Source of the DNA: Bacillus_I endophytica_A
GTDB taxonomy: Bacteria; Bacillota; Bacilli; Bacillales; Bacillaceae_H
DNA length: 64,000 bases
Assembly (NCBI RefSeq): GCF_026790145.1
Contig: NZ_JALAMS010000001.1
Coordinates: 620,001 to 684,000, forward strand
Direction of reading: 5' to 3'
How positions within the stretch are numbered: position 1 is the first letter of the stretch; the number at the start of each line of letters is the position of its first letter. Shown piece after piece: positions 18,090-28,154 of the stretch. Below the pieces are notes generated by a model. That model had not been told where the DNA came from and ran no database searches. It worked only from the letters and a program-made list of their open reading frames with translations. The position numbers were made by a program, and so were the translations under genes.

Positions 18090-18126
18090 TTTGTCAGCTC
18101 CTCAGTAGTTTGAATTCGTACGTTAG

Positions 18127-18135
18127 TATCCTATG
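18127..18135 (-). promoter_or_regulatory. Sigma-K-like -10 element before the coat-like gene
   Basis: CATAGGATA on the minus strand fits CATANNNTA, the -10 consensus of the late mother-cell factor. No convincing -35 AC is placed at 16-17 bp, but that box is weak in many SigK promoters. Confidence 0.35.
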
Positions 18136-18239
18136 TAAAAAAAACAAAAAGAGATAATCGTCTAAAAAAAATCCGCAAGTGCCTATCCTTTTGAGGCGCT
18201 GTGTTAAAATAGGGGAGAAGAAAAGTACCGGAGGAGAAA

Positions 18240-18902
18240 ATGAACAAACAAGAAAGAGTAAAAACGGTAGAAAAATTTGTATGCTCCGTGTTGAAAGATG
18301 ATCGGACTGGTCACGATTTAGAACATGTTTTTCGCGTGAGACGGCTTTCTTTATACCTTGCTGTTCATGAAGGAGGTAACCGGGAAATCATTGAGCTATC
18401 AGCACTCCTTCATGATTGTGCAGATCCAAAACTTGTTTCTTCAGAAGAGGAAGCGTACAAGCGTATTGATGAGCTTCTTCGAGTTTGTGATGTCCCTATG
18501 CATGATGTTAATCACATTATTCACATCATTAAAAGCGTCTCTTTTAAAGGTGGGAACGGGGAGGCCCCTTCTACAATAGAGGGAAAAATTGTTCAAGACG
18601 CAGATCGACTTGACGCTATTGGAGCAATTGGAATTGCAAGAGCGTTTACGTATGGAGGGGCAAAAGGTCATGTTTTGTTTAAAGAGGACGAGATTCCTAG
18701 AACAGCGATGACAGAAGATGAATATCGCCAAAATCCATCAAGCGTTATTGGACATTTTTATGAAAAACTTCTCCTTTTAAAAGGAAAGATGAACACCAAA
18801 AAAGCAGTTGAGCTTGCAACAGATCGTCATCGTTTTATGATGGCGTTTTTAGAGAAATTTAAGGAAGAATGGAATGGTACAAATGAAGATGCTAACAGTT
18901 GA
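18240..18902 (+). CDS. ypgQ: HD-domain phosphohydrolase YpgQ
   Basis: The 220-residue protein has the HD metal site: GHDLEHVFRV (first His), LLHDCAD (HD pair) and VQDADRLDAIGAIG (distal Asp). B. subtilis YpgQ is a manganese-dependent enzyme acting on pyrophosphate/nucleotides in vitro. SD GGAGGAG. It overlaps the next gene by 29 bp, so the two are coupled. Confidence 0.88.
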   Translation: MNKQERVKTVEKFVCSVLKDDRTGHDLEHVFRVRRLSLYLAVHEGGNREIIELSALLHDCADPKLVSSEEEAYKRIDELLRVCDVPMHDVNHIIHIIKSVSFKGGNGEAPSTIEGKIVQDADRLDAIGAIGIARAFTYGGAKGHVLFKEDEIPRTAMTEDEYRQNPSSVIGHFYEKLLLLKGKMNTKKAVELATDRHRFMMAFLEKFKEEWNGTNEDANS

Positions 18903-20763
18903 AAACATGACAAAAACATATGGAGAAAAGCTTCTCTTTAACAATATAAGCTTTACAATTGGTGAACGTGAGCGCATTGGTATTATCGGTGTTAATGGAA
19001 CAGGCAAATCAACGCTATTAAAAATTATTGCAGGCCTTGATACAGACGATCAAGGAGAAATCTCTCATTCAAAAGATTATACAATTAGTTATTTAGCACA
19101 GCATCCAGAAGTTAATGAGAATTTGACAGTCATTGAGCAAGTATTTACGAGCAGTACCCCAATGTTTGAGCTGCTGAAAAAATATGATAAAGCTCTCTAT
19201 GATCTTGAAAAGCAACCAGAAAATGAAGAACATCAAGAAAATCTTTATGCTCTTCAACAACGCATGGATGCAATGAATGCATGGGATACAAACGCAAATG
19301 TTCAAGCTATCTTATCTAAGCTTGGTATTCATGATGTTCGTCAAAAAATGGGCAACTTATCAGGAGGGCAAAAAAAGCGAGTAGCTCTTGCTCAATGCTT
19401 AATTGAAACACCTGATTTGCTCATTTTAGATGAGCCAACAAACCACCTTGATTATGAAGTTATTGGGTGGCTGCAAGATTATCTTGTACGATATAGCGGG
19501 GCTGTTTTACTTGTGACGCATGATCGCTATTTCCTTGATGGCGTTACAAACCGCATTTTTGAACTACATGAAGGAAATATGTACACGTACACAGGAAACT
19601 ATCAATCTTTCCTTGAAGGAAGAGCACAAAGAGAAGAAGAAGAGCGTCAAAGTCAGGCAAAGCTTCGCAATCTTTACCGCAATGAACTAGCTTGGATTAG
19701 ACGTGGAGCTAAAGCACGTTCAACAAAGCAGAAAGCACGCATTCAGCGCTTTGAAGATATTGAAGGGCGTCTTGATCATAGCCAAGATGATAAACTTTCA
19801 ATTAGTTTATCAGGAAGTAGACTTGGTAAAAAAGTAGTGGAGTTTACAGAAGTGAACAAATCCTTTGGAGATCGTTTGCTTATCAAAGATTTTTCTCATA
19901 TTATTCAAAGAGGCGACCATATTGGTATTGTAGGATATAACGGAAGCGGTAAATCAACGCTTTTAAATATGATTACAGGGAAAATTCAGCCTGATCATGG
20001 CGAAATTGAGCAAGGCCAGACAGTGAAAGTTGCTTATTATACACAAGAAAGTGAAGAAATTGCTCTTAACCAGCGTATGATTGATTATGTAAAAGAAGGA
20101 GCGGAAGTTGTTCAAACAACAGATGGAAAGACCATTTCTGTGTCTCAAATGCTTGAACGTTTCTTATTCCCAACTCATACGCATGGCACACCAATTCGAA
20201 AGCTTTCAGGAGGAGAAAGACGTCGTCTTTACCTTCTTCGTCTTTTAATGACATCACCAAACGTCCTGCTTCTTGATGAGCCGACAAATGATCTTGATAC
20301 AGAAACCCTTACAGTTCTTGAAGACTATATTGAAGAGTTTCCTGGCGTTGTTATTACTGTTTCACATGATCGCTACTTTTTAGATAAAATTGCGCACTAC
20401 TTATTTGTTTTCAAAGGAGAAGGAGAAGTTTCAACATATCTTCGTTCATATAGTGAGCTTTTAGAAGAAAGCACAAAAAAGAAAACGGTTCAGAAACAAA
20501 AGCCGAAAGAAACGCCTTCACAAGAGAAAAAGAAACGCCGCTTGTCTTACAATGAAAAACGAGAGTGGACGGAGCTTGAAGAAAAAATACCTGAGCTTGA
20601 AACAGAGCTTGAAACTGTCGCAAATGACCTTGCTGAAGTTGGCACAAATTATGAAAAAGCTCAAGAGCTTATGAACCGTGAACAGGAGTTGAATGAGCAG
20701 CTTGAACAAGCAATTGAGCGTTGGGCCGAGCTTTCAGAGCTTATAGAAGAGCTGAACGGGTAA
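18874..20763 (+). CDS. yfmR: ABC-F translation factor (Uup/YfmR type)
   Basis: The protein of 629 residues has two ABC ATPase domains and no membrane segments. Walker A motifs are GVNGTGKST and GYNGSGKST; signatures are LSGGQKKR and LSGGERRR; Walker B strands end LDEPTNHLD and LDEPTNDLD. A charged C-terminal coiled coil (about residues 545-629) marks the Uup/YfmR branch. YfmR is known to relieve ribosomes stalled at difficult stretches together with EF-P. ATG 18874 follows AAGGA at 8 nt. The B. subtilis assignment is by architecture; another ABC-F paralogue is possible. Confidence 0.85.
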   Translation: MVQMKMLTVENMTKTYGEKLLFNNISFTIGERERIGIIGVNGTGKSTLLKIIAGLDTDDQGEISHSKDYTISYLAQHPEVNENLTVIEQVFTSSTPMFELLKKYDKALYDLEKQPENEEHQENLYALQQRMDAMNAWDTNANVQAILSKLGIHDVRQKMGNLSGGQKKRVALAQCLIETPDLLILDEPTNHLDYEVIGWLQDYLVRYSGAVLLVTHDRYFLDGVTNRIFELHEGNMYTYTGNYQSFLEGRAQREEEERQSQAKLRNLYRNELAWIRRGAKARSTKQKARIQRFEDIEGRLDHSQDDKLSISLSGSRLGKKVVEFTEVNKSFGDRLLIKDFSHIIQRGDHIGIVGYNGSGKSTLLNMITGKIQPDHGEIEQGQTVKVAYYTQESEEIALNQRMIDYVKEGAEVVQTTDGKTISVSQMLERFLFPTHTHGTPIRKLSGGERRRLYLLRLLMTSPNVLLLDEPTNDLDTETLTVLEDYIEEFPGVVITVSHDRYFLDKIAHYLFVFKGEGEVSTYLRSYSELLEESTKKKTVQKQKPKETPSQEKKKRRLSYNEKREWTELEEKIPELETELETVANDLAEVGTNYEKAQELMNREQELNEQLEQAIERWAELSELIEELNG

Positions 20764-20809
20764 TTGTGTTACAATCCCTTTAAGAAGTAAAAAAAGGAGC
20801 AGTGGAAAC

Positions 20810-21931
20810 ATGAACATTAAGTCAATTGAACCTACACCAAGTCCAAATACGATGAAAGTCACGCTTGATAGTGAGCTTCCAGCTGGTAAAAGCAACAACT
20901 ACAATGGGACAAACGTTGAGCAAGCACCAAAGATTATTCAAGATTTGATGGAAATCGATGGCGTGAAAGGCGTTTATCATGTAGCTGATTTTTTGGCAGT
21001 AGAGCGTAATGCAAAATTTGATTGGAAAGAAATCTTACCAAAAGTGCGTGCTTTATTTGGTGAAGAAGTAGAAGGTGAAGAAAAACAGGATAAAGTTGAT
21101 GAGCACTTTGGTGAAGTGAACGTTTCTCTTCAACTTTTCAAAGGTATTCCAATGCAGATTAAGCTAACAGATGGGGAAACAGAAAAACGTGAAGGTCTGC
21201 CAGCTCGATTCAAAGAAGCGGTTGTGAAGGCTCAGCGAGAAGATGACAACGTTGTACTTGAACGAAAATGGAAAGATCATGGAGTTCGCTATGGTGATCT
21301 TGAGGAAATCGCAAAGGAAGTTGCAAGTGAAATTGATGCTGCATATCCAGAGGAACGCTTAGAAGAACTTGTTAGCTCTTCACAAAAAGGAGAAATAAAA
21401 TCAGCGGTTGTAGAACGTAAAAGCTATAAAGTTACGCTTGAAATGTTTGAAGATGAAGATTGGACAAAACGCTATGCACATTTAGAACAGATGAATCCAA
21501 CTATTGAAGATCTTCCTCTTTTAAACAAAGCATTAGAAGACAGTAAAGTGTCAATTCGACGTCTTGCTACAGTTTATCTTGGCATGATTGAAGATCAAAG
21601 CGTGCTTCCATATCTTGATAAAGCATTAAAAGACAAATCTGTAACGGTTAGAAGAACAGCAGCAGACTGTTTGTCAGACTTAGGATTTGTGGAAGCTATG
21701 CCTGCAGCAATAGAGGCATTAGAAGATAAAAGTAAATTAGTTCGCTGGCGTGCAGCTATGTTTTTATATGAAGTTGGAGATGAAAGTGCCTTACCAGCTT
21801 TAAAAGCTGCTGAAGATGATCCGGAATTTGAAGTCAGTATGCAAATCAAACTTGCTATTGAGCGTATTCAAGGTGGAGAAGAAGCAAAAGGTTCTGTTTG
21901 GAAGCAAATGACAGAAGCGCGTAAACGCTAG
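20810..21931 (+). CDS. ypgR: Conserved virulence factor C-like protein (Nfu_N plus HEAT repeats)
   Basis: The 373-residue protein starts with an Nfu/NifU N-terminal domain (MNIKSIEPTPSPNTMKVTL, residues 1-90). A linker region follows, and then PBS-lyase-type HEAT repeats from about residue 230 (DSKVSIRRLATVYLG, DKSVTVRRTAADCLS, DKSKLVRWRAAMFLY). The same arrangement is called conserved virulence factor C in Staphylococcus and YpgR in B. subtilis. It is a likely scaffold or chaperone, possibly for Fe-S proteins; this is inference. Its stop meets a strong terminator. Confidence 0.85.
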   Translation: MNIKSIEPTPSPNTMKVTLDSELPAGKSNNYNGTNVEQAPKIIQDLMEIDGVKGVYHVADFLAVERNAKFDWKEILPKVRALFGEEVEGEEKQDKVDEHFGEVNVSLQLFKGIPMQIKLTDGETEKREGLPARFKEAVVKAQREDDNVVLERKWKDHGVRYGDLEEIAKEVASEIDAAYPEERLEELVSSSQKGEIKSAVVERKSYKVTLEMFEDEDWTKRYAHLEQMNPTIEDLPLLNKALEDSKVSIRRLATVYLGMIEDQSVLPYLDKALKDKSVTVRRTAADCLSDLGFVEAMPAAIEALEDKSKLVRWRAAMFLYEVGDESALPALKAAEDDPEFEVSMQIKLAIERIQGGEEAKGSVWKQMTEARKR

Positions 21932-21966
21932 AGAGTAAAGGGGAATTCCCTTTACTCTTTTTTTTG
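21932..21966 (+). terminator. Terminator after ypgR
   Basis: AGAGTAAAGGG and CCCTTTACTCT with a 5-nt loop, then eight T. Confidence 0.93.
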
Positions 21967-22071
21967 TTATATAAAAATAATAAAGCGCTTCCGTAAGAGA
22001 ATAGAAAAGAATGGAATGAATTGTTTTATATTAACAGAAAAATTATATAAAATAAAAAATTGAGAATATTA

Positions 22072-22100
22072 TTGCAATCACTCTTGAAAAGTACTATATT
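22072..22100 (+). promoter_or_regulatory. ilvD promoter
   Basis: TTGCAA, 17 bp, TATATT. The leader to the GTG start is about 30 nt, so no T-box fits; control by CodY is known for ilvD in B. subtilis but no good box was found. Confidence 0.65.
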
Positions 22101-22135
22101 ATTTAACAATAACAATTGATTTGGGGGACAATGTA

Positions 22136-23851
22136 GTGAAAAAAGATTTAAGAATTAAAAGTAAAGTAATTAGTGATGATGTAAAAAAGGCACCTAACCG
22201 TGCTATGCTTCGTGCGGTTGGTTTTAAAGATGAAGATTTTAAAAAACCAATGATTGGGATTGCTAGTACGTGGAGTGAAGTAACGCCATGTAACATTCAC
22301 ATTGATGATTTGGCAGTTGAGGCAAAGAAAGGAGCTCGCGAAGCTGGAGGCGCTCCAATGATCTTTAATACCATTACTGTTTCCGATGGAATTTCAATGG
22401 GAACAGACGGTATGAGATACTCTCTTTCAAGTCGTGAAGTAATTGCTGACTCTATTGAAACTGTAATTGGGGCTGAAAACTTAGATGGCTACGTTGCAAT
22501 TGGGGGATGTGATAAAAACATTCCAGGCTGTATGATCTCAATTGCCCGTACAGACGTACCAGCTGTTTTCGTATACGGAGGAACGATTGCTCCTGGAAAA
22601 CATAATGGAAAAGACATTGACATTGTTTCTGTTTTTGAAGGAATTGGTCAATACAATAAAGGTGATATTGACGGAAAAGAACTAAACAAAATTGAATGTA
22701 ATGCATGTCCTGGATCTGGTTCATGTGGTGGTATGTATACAGCAAATACAATGGCATCTGCTGTTGAAGCTCTTGGAATGAGCTTACCTGGAAGTTCTTC
22801 AAACCCTGCAGAGTCGAAAGAAAAGTCAGAAGATTGCTATAAATCGGGACAAACTGTTTATAACTTGCTTGAAAAAGGCATCTATCCAAAAGATATTATG
22901 ACAAAAGAAGCATTTGAAAATGCGATTACAGTTGTAATGGCGCTTGGTGGTTCTACAAATGCTGTACTTCATCTTCTTGCAATTGCTCATTCTGTTGGCG
23001 TTAATTTAACAATTGAAGACTTTGATCGTATTCAAAAGAAAGTACCGCATATTGCAGACTTAAAGCCAAGTGGAAGATACGTGATGCAAGATCTTCACAA
23101 CATTGGTGGGGTACCAGCTGTTATGAAAATGCTATATAAAGCAGGTTATCTTCACGGAGATTGCTTAACGGTAACAGGAAAAACGCTTGCTGAAAACTTA
23201 GAGGAAGCACAAGATCTAGCAGAAGGACAGGACGTTATCGTTCCTCTTGATCAGCCGCTACGAAAAGACGGACCGCTTATTATCTTAAAAGGAAATCTTG
23301 CTCCAAGTGGTGCTGTGGCAAAAATGTGCGGAGTAAAGGTAAAAGTCCATACAGGCCCTACGAAAGTATATGATTCAGAAGCAGAAGCAACAAAAGCAAT
23401 TGTAGATGATGAAATTAAGGAAGGCGATGTTTTGGTTATTCGCCACGTCGGACCAAAAGGCGGACCAGGGATGCCTGAGATGCTTTCCATTTCTTCAATG
23501 CTCGTTGGAAAAGGACTTGGAGAAAAAGTAGCGCTTCTAACGGACGGGCGTTTCTCAGGTGGAACACATGGACTTGTTGTAGGGCATATTGCGCCTGAAG
23601 CACAAGTTGGAGGCCCGATTGCTTTGTTGCAAACAGGTGATGAAGTCACAATTGATTCTATTGCTCAGACCGTATCAATGAACGTTTCAGAGCAAGAATT
23701 AAAAGCACGCCGTGATGCTTGGACACCAAAACCTCTTCATACAAAAGGCGTATTAGGAAAATATGCACATCTTGTATCATGCTCATCAGAAGGAGCTGTA
23801 ACAGATAAATTTGAAAAAACAACAAAAAAAGAGACGACTTTTTCAAAATAA
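22136..23851 (+). CDS. ilvD: Dihydroxy-acid dehydratase
   Basis: The protein of 571 residues removes water from 2,3-dihydroxy-isovalerate and -methylvalerate, the third shared step of valine and isoleucine synthesis. Iron-sulphur ligands are visible in [10 protein letters not shown] and [16 protein letters not shown]. The early motif is TPCNIHI, typical of the subgroup that differs from the E. coli PGHVHL type. The GTG at 22136 lies 7 nt after GGGGGA and is chosen over the TTG at 22121. It pairs functionally with ilvA further on. Confidence 0.95.
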   Translation: MKKDLRIKSKVISDDVKKAPNRAMLRAVGFKDEDFKKPMIGIASTWSEVTPCNIHIDDLAVEAKKGAREAGGAPMIFNTITVSDGISMGTDGMRYSLSSREVIADSIETVIGAENLDGYVAIGGCDKNIPGCMISIARTDVPAVFVYGGTIAPGKHNGKDIDIVSVFEGIGQYNKGDIDGKELNKIECNACPGSGSCGGMYTANTMASAVEALGMSLPGSSSNPAESKEKSEDCYKSGQTVYNLLEKGIYPKDIMTKEAFENAITVVMALGGSTNAVLHLLAIAHSVGVNLTIEDFDRIQKKVPHIADLKPSGRYVMQDLHNIGGVPAVMKMLYKAGYLHGDCLTVTGKTLAENLEEAQDLAEGQDVIVPLDQPLRKDGPLIILKGNLAPSGAVAKMCGVKVKVHTGPTKVYDSEAEATKAIVDDEIKEGDVLVIRHVGPKGGPGMPEMLSISSMLVGKGLGEKVALLTDGRFSGGTHGLVVGHIAPEAQVGGPIALLQTGDEVTIDSIAQTVSMNVSEQELKARRDAWTPKPLHTKGVLGKYAHLVSCSSEGAVTDKFEKTTKKETTFSK

Positions 23852-23857
23852 TATAAG

Positions 23858-23891
23858 GAAGAAACCTTGGCACTGCTGAGGTTTCTTTTTG
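23858..23891 (+). terminator. Terminator after ilvD
   Basis: AGAAACCT and AGGTTTCT stem with an 11-nt loop, then TTTTT. Confidence 0.8.
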
Positions 23892-23993
23892 AAATGAATA
23901 GTAAAAATATTGTCGAATTTAGCGCAAGCTCGTTGATTTTTTGCCCTCTTTTATAGTATGCTGTTACCGTCAAGGAATAAGGAGGAATGAATT

Positions 23994-24431
23994 ATGTCAA
24001 TGGCATATGAAGAATATATGCGTCAACTTGTCAAGCCGATGCGTGAGGAGCTTGTTCGGGCAGGTTTTAGTGAATTGACAACAGCTGAAGAAGTAGAAGA
24101 CTTTATGGAGCATGTTGAAGGAACAACGCTTGTTGTTGTAAACTCTGTTTGTGGATGTGCAGCAGGTCTTGCTCGTCCAGCTGCTACGCAAGCTGTTTTG
24201 TATAGCGAAGTGAAGCCAGATCATCTTGTAACGGTTTTTGCAGGACAAGATAAAGAGGCAACAGCTAAAATGAGAGAATATTTTACAGATATTGAGCCTT
24301 CTTCTCCATCAATGGCGGTGCTAAAAGGAAAAGAAGTTGTTCACTTTATTCCTCGTCATAACATTGAAGATCATGCGCTTGAAAGCATTATGGAAAATAT
24401 TATTACAGGACTAAATACACATTGTAAGTAA
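23994..24431 (+). CDS. brxA: Bacilliredoxin BrxA (YphP)
   Basis: A 145-residue thioredoxin-like protein of the UPF0403 family. The CGC active site is Cys53-Gly-Cys55 in NSVCGCAAGLARPA. It removes bacillithiol from S-bacillithiolated proteins. Monocistronic: SD AAGGAGGAA, own terminator. Its presence implies a bacillithiol-producing host, in line with the neighbouring Cys-GPx. Confidence 0.95.
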   Translation: MSMAYEEYMRQLVKPMREELVRAGFSELTTAEEVEDFMEHVEGTTLVVVNSVCGCAAGLARPAATQAVLYSEVKPDHLVTVFAGQDKEATAKMREYFTDIEPSSPSMAVLKGKEVVHFIPRHNIEDHALESIMENIITGLNTHCK

Positions 24432-24436
24432 GCGGG

Positions 24437-24463
24437 AAAGAGTGTCTAGTGACACTCTTTTTT
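24437..24463 (+). terminator. Terminator after brxA
   Basis: AAAGAGTGTC and GACACTCTTT with loop TAGT, then a T-run. Confidence 0.92.
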
Positions 24464-24495
24464 GACGTTCAAAATACATGCAAGGGACGAAAGAG

Positions 24496-25284
24496 ATGAT
24501 TGTTACAACTGCTGGACGAACAAATCAAGAGATGATTGAACGGGCTTATAAGATCTCAAAGGCCCTTAAAGTTCCGTTTGAAGAACGAAGAAAGCGCTCG
24601 ATATCAAAGCTTAGAGACGAGAGGGATTGTAACATTCTCGTTGTCGGAAAAGACAGACTTGAGCTTTTTTATAAAGAGAGTAGTGAACCTTTTTTCTTCC
24701 ATCCAAATTCAGCCATGTTTCGTGCAAAACGTTGGATAAAAGGAGAGAGGGATCCGTTTTTGGAGGCCGTAAATCTTAAAGAAGGAGATTCATTCTTAGA
24801 CTGTACGCTTGGCCTTGCTTCTGACAGTACTATGGCAAGTCTTGTTGTTGGAGAAAGAGGAAAAGTCGTTGGAACAGAAGGCAATCGCTATGTTGCTTAT
24901 ATTGTAAAAGAAGGATTAAAAAGCTGGGAAACATCCATTGCTGAATTGAACCTTGCAATGAAAAGAATAGAAGTAATCGCAGAAGAAAGCGAAAAGTATT
25001 TGATTTCCTGTGAAGATAAGTCGTTTGACGTTGTGTATTTTGACCCGATGTTTCATCAAACTGTGGAAGAATCAGCAGGAATTGAAAGTCTCCGTCCGCT
25101 CGCTCTTCACCATCCTGTGACAAAAAAGATGGTGAAGGAAGCGTGCCGAGTTGCAAGAAAAAGAGTTGTGTTAAAAGATCATTTCAGAAGTCCTCTTTTT
25201 GATGCTTTAAATTTTGATGTTCATAAACGAAAAACGGCTCTTTTCCACTACGGTGTAAAAAACCTACTCAAAAGTGAGCTTTAA
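24496..25284 (+). CDS. ypiP: Class I SAM-dependent methyltransferase YpiP
   Basis: The 262-residue protein has motif I FLDCTLGLASDS and the RsmJ-like active-site stretch VVYFDPMF. This pattern (DPMF) suggests methylation of a base amine in RNA or DNA. ATG 24496 follows AAGGGA at 8 nt; an earlier ATG at 24478 has no ribosome site. Order brxA - ypiP - ypjP - thy follows B. subtilis. Confidence 0.82.
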   Translation: MIVTTAGRTNQEMIERAYKISKALKVPFEERRKRSISKLRDERDCNILVVGKDRLELFYKESSEPFFFHPNSAMFRAKRWIKGERDPFLEAVNLKEGDSFLDCTLGLASDSTMASLVVGERGKVVGTEGNRYVAYIVKEGLKSWETSIAELNLAMKRIEVIAEESEKYLISCEDKSFDVVYFDPMFHQTVEESAGIESLRPLALHHPVTKKMVKEACRVARKRVVLKDHFRSPLFDALNFDVHKRKTALFHYGVKNLLKSEL

Positions 25285-25352
25285 TCAAAAAGTGTAAGTG
25301 TAATATTATAGACGAGAACAATACACAATGAAATGACAAAAATAGTATCCAC
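25281..25352 (-). CDS. Possible 23-residue membrane peptide
   Basis: GTG at 25352 lies 9 nt after AAAGGAG. The product MDTIFVISLCIVLVYNITL... is one hydrophobic helix. An overlapping ATG frame (25357-25268, 29 residues) shares the same ribosome site, so the reading frame is uncertain. The rest of 25285-25599 has no other gene; it must hold the ypjP promoter. Confidence 0.3.
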   Translation of the reverse strand: MDTIFVISLCIVLVYNITLTLFD

Positions 25353-25599
25353 TTCATTCATCTCCTTTTTACATAGTGTTTCACAAAAGAACTCTTTTAA
25401 AAGAAAAATGAAACTTTTAGCCTAATTCATCCGTTATATGAAAAAGTAGAAATATTGCAAAGATTTTAAGAGAGTTTTCACCTTCATTACTTTTGTTAAA
25501 AATCTGAAAAGTTCAGGGGACTCTTTTTAAAAAATGTTAAAATAAAGAAAAAGTATGTTCGGAGTAGTAGTCCACGTTGTAAAGAGGGGGAGAAAGTGT

Positions 25600-26193
25600 A
25601 TGCCAAGATGGTTGCGAAAGACGTTTATTGTGTTAATTACGGTGTTTACGTTTGGCCTTGTTAGTCCGCCAGATTACTTGTATATAGACGATGTAAAAGC
25701 GGACAAGCCTGAAAAGCAAAGTTATATTGAAGATGTAGCAATTCCATATAGTGAAGAAACCTCTTATTCTTATAGTCCACCTCTTTCAAAAGAAGACTTT
25801 GTAACAAATGCCTTAGCTGAAGCAGAAAGTCAGTCCTTTCAAAAGTTTGGAACCAAAATTTCACCTGTTATTGAAGAGGAATTTAGAGAAGCAATTCTAC
25901 CAAAGATTGAAGAGGCTTTAACAGAGGTATCAGAACAAGCTGACGAAGGAGAGTTGTCCAACTTAGGAATTACCGAGTCTCCTTCTGGAGGATATGGAGA
26001 AAAAATCTTTAATGTATACAATCGGGAAACAGGAGAAGATGTCATTCGTTTTCACGTCAGAAGAGATCACCCGCCAAAAGATGGATATTGGTTTAACTTT
26101 CATTATCATACAAGTGAAGACGGCTTTCAGAAACATTATGATTTAGGAAAAATTTATTGGAATCAAAATATGCCGCCAAAATGGTTAAATTAA
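25600..26193 (+). CDS. ypjP: YpjP-like exported or membrane-anchored protein
   Basis: The 197-residue protein begins MPRWLRKTFIVLITVFTFG, an N-terminal signal or anchor helix, followed by a polar domain that ends GKIYWNQNMPPKWLN. Length and place (before the thymidylate synthase gene) match B. subtilis YpjP; its function is unknown. ATG 25600 follows AGGGGGAGAAAG; the frame upstream has no ribosome site. Confidence 0.8.
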   Translation: MPRWLRKTFIVLITVFTFGLVSPPDYLYIDDVKADKPEKQSYIEDVAIPYSEETSYSYSPPLSKEDFVTNALAEAESQSFQKFGTKISPVIEEEFREAILPKIEEALTEVSEQADEGELSNLGITESPSGGYGEKIFNVYNRETGEDVIRFHVRRDHPPKDGYWFNFHYHTSEDGFQKHYDLGKIYWNQNMPPKWLN

Positions 26194-26201
26194 ACATCGA
26201 A

Positions 26202-26233
26202 GAAGCGTCGTAGAAATACGAGCGCTTTTTTTA
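26202..26233 (+). terminator. Terminator after ypjP
   Basis: GAAGCGTCGTA and TACGAGCGCTT pair with one bulged base, then a T-run. Confidence 0.7.
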
Positions 26234-26424
26234 TTGCACCCTTTTTGCCTTATCTTTTTCATAGAAAAAGAAAAAGCGGTATGCTACACTAAAATCTATA
26301 TTAAATGGCTTTTGAAAAAGGTTAAAAAATAAGATAAAATAAACGTGCTCTTGGAATCAAAAGGATATTTCAGTTTTTACATATGTTGAAGAAACAAAAA
26401 TGGATGGAGAAGTGAGGAAGAAAG

Positions 26425-27327
26425 ATGAACAGTTATCGCCAAAAAAAATTCGAATATGTAACAAATAAATATCAAAATAGAGGAAGACTGCTTATTAGTT
26501 GTAACGACAAACCAGGGATTGTCGCAAAAGTGTCTCAGTGGCTTTTCGAGTGTAAAGCAAACATTGTTGAATCAAACCAATATTCAACAAGTCATACTGA
26601 TGGTCTTTTTTTTATGAGAATAGAGTTTGAATGCCCTGATTTTCAAAAGCGTTACAACGAACTTAAGAAGTCATTTCATGAAGTTGCTTCATCTTTTGAA
26701 ATGGACTGGCAACTACAATCAGCTTCAAATCGCAAAAAGACAGCGATCTTTGTTTCTAAAGAAGATCACTGCTTACAGGAGCTTCTTTGGAACTACGAGC
26801 GAGGAGAGCTTTATACAGATATAGCGATGGTTGTTAGTAACCATGAAACAATGCGAGAGTTCGTAGAAAGTAAAGGCATTCCTTTTCACTATATTCCAGT
26901 TACAAAAGAAACAAAGCCAGAAGCAGAAAAAGCGCAGCTTGAACTTTTAGAAAGCAACAAAATTGATTTTGTAATTTTAGCTCGCTATATGCAAATTTTA
27001 TCTTCTGATTTTGTCACAAGACATCCGAATCGCGTTATGAATATTCATCATTCTTTTTTACCTGCATTCGTTGGAGCAAAACCATATGAGCGTGCATATG
27101 AGCGCGGTGTAAAGCTTATTGGAGCAACGGCTCATTATGTAACAGATGAGCTTGATCAAGGACCAATTGTTGAGCAAGATATTGAGCGAGTTGACCACCG
27201 TGATTCAATTGAAGAACTAAAAAGAATTGGTCGTTCGGTTGAAAAAAGCGTTTTAGCTCGCGGTGTAAAATGGCATTTAGAAGATCGTATTCTTGTTTAT
27301 GGAAATAAAACGATCGTTTTTGATTAA
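26425..27327 (+). CDS. purU: Formyltetrahydrofolate deformylase
   Basis: The 300-residue enzyme hydrolyses 10-formyl-THF to THF and formate. An N-terminal ACT domain (LISCNDKPGIVAKVSQWL, residues 22-100) precedes a formyltransferase-like domain. Active-site motifs are visible as NIHHSFLPAF and GATAHYVTDELDQGP. It stands 32 bp before thyA and dfrA, so a one-carbon/folate unit is likely. SD GTGAGGAAGAAAG. Confidence 0.94.
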   Translation: MNSYRQKKFEYVTNKYQNRGRLLISCNDKPGIVAKVSQWLFECKANIVESNQYSTSHTDGLFFMRIEFECPDFQKRYNELKKSFHEVASSFEMDWQLQSASNRKKTAIFVSKEDHCLQELLWNYERGELYTDIAMVVSNHETMREFVESKGIPFHYIPVTKETKPEAEKAQLELLESNKIDFVILARYMQILSSDFVTRHPNRVMNIHHSFLPAFVGAKPYERAYERGVKLIGATAHYVTDELDQGPIVEQDIERVDHRDSIEELKRIGRSVEKSVLARGVKWHLEDRILVYGNKTIVFD

Positions 27328-27359
27328 TGATAAGAAGTAAGTGAGAGGAAGGGATCAAA

Positions 27360-28154
27360 GTGAAACAATATTTAGATCTATGTCAACACATTTTAAACAA
27401 CGGTACGAAAAAAGAGGATCGAACAGGAACGGGAACAATTAGTACGTTCGGTTATCAAATGCGCTTTGATCTTAAAGAAGGTTTTCCACTTGTAACAACA
27501 AAAAAGCTTCATGTAAAGTCTATTATTCATGAGCTTCTTTGGTTTTTAGCAGGAGACACAAATGTTGCCTATTTGCAGGAAAACGGAGTAAGAATTTGGA
27601 ATGAATGGGCAGATGAAAAAGGGGAGCTTGGCCCTGTATATGGACATCAGTGGCGCTCATGGCCGACGCCAAACGGAGAAAGCATCGACCAGATTTCAAA
27701 TCTCATAAAACAGATTAAAGAAACACCAGATTCACGTCGTCTTATCGTAAGCGCGTGGAACGTAGCTGATATCGAGAATATGGCACTTCCTCCATGTCAC
27801 TGCCTTTTTCAGTTTTATGTAGCAGATGGTAAACTATCTTGTCAGCTTTATCAGCGTTCTGCTGACGTGTTCTTAGGTGTTCCGTTTAATATCGCGTCAT
27901 ATGCTCTTTTAACAATGATGATTGCCGAGGCGTGTGATCTAGAAGTAGGAGAATTTATTCATACGCTCGGTGATGCGCACATTTATACAAATCACATTGA
28001 ACAAGTAAAGCTGCAGCTTACACGTGAAGAGCGTGCGCTGCCAAAAATGAAAATTAATAAAGACGTTAAGAACATCTTTGATTTTACGTATGACGATTTT
28101 GAGCTTGTTGGATATGATCCACATCCGCATATAAAAGGAGCTGTTAGCGTATGA
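27360..28154 (+). CDS. thyA: Thymidylate synthase
   Basis: A 264-residue enzyme making dTMP from dUMP and methylene-THF. The nucleophile is Cys146 in [20 protein letters not shown] is the folate/dUMP signature. GTG start at 27360 follows GAGGAAGGGA. B. subtilis calls the same-length enzyme at this place ThyB. It overlaps dfrA by 4 bp (ATGA), which recycles the dihydrofolate produced. Confidence 0.97.
   Translation: MKQYLDLCQHILNNGTKKEDRTGTGTISTFGYQMRFDLKEGFPLVTTKKLHVKSIIHELLWFLAGDTNVAYLQENGVRIWNEWADEKGELGPVYGHQWRSWPTPNGESIDQISNLIKQIKETPDSRRLIVSAWNVADIENMALPPCHCLFQFYVADGKLSCQLYQRSADVFLGVPFNIASYALLTMMIAEACDLEVGEFIHTLGDAHIYTNHIEQVKLQLTREERALPKMKINKDVKNIFDFTYDDFELVGYDPHPHIKGAVSV

Noticed and set aside
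17648..18113. Two long plus-strand frames of 111 and 149 codons
   Set aside because: They are antisense shadows of the repetitive Met/His-rich gene; neither has a ribosome site.
22021..22060. CodY box before ilvD
   Set aside because: The best 15-mer (TATTAACAGAAAAAT) has too many mismatches to the consensus to be trusted in such AT-rich DNA.
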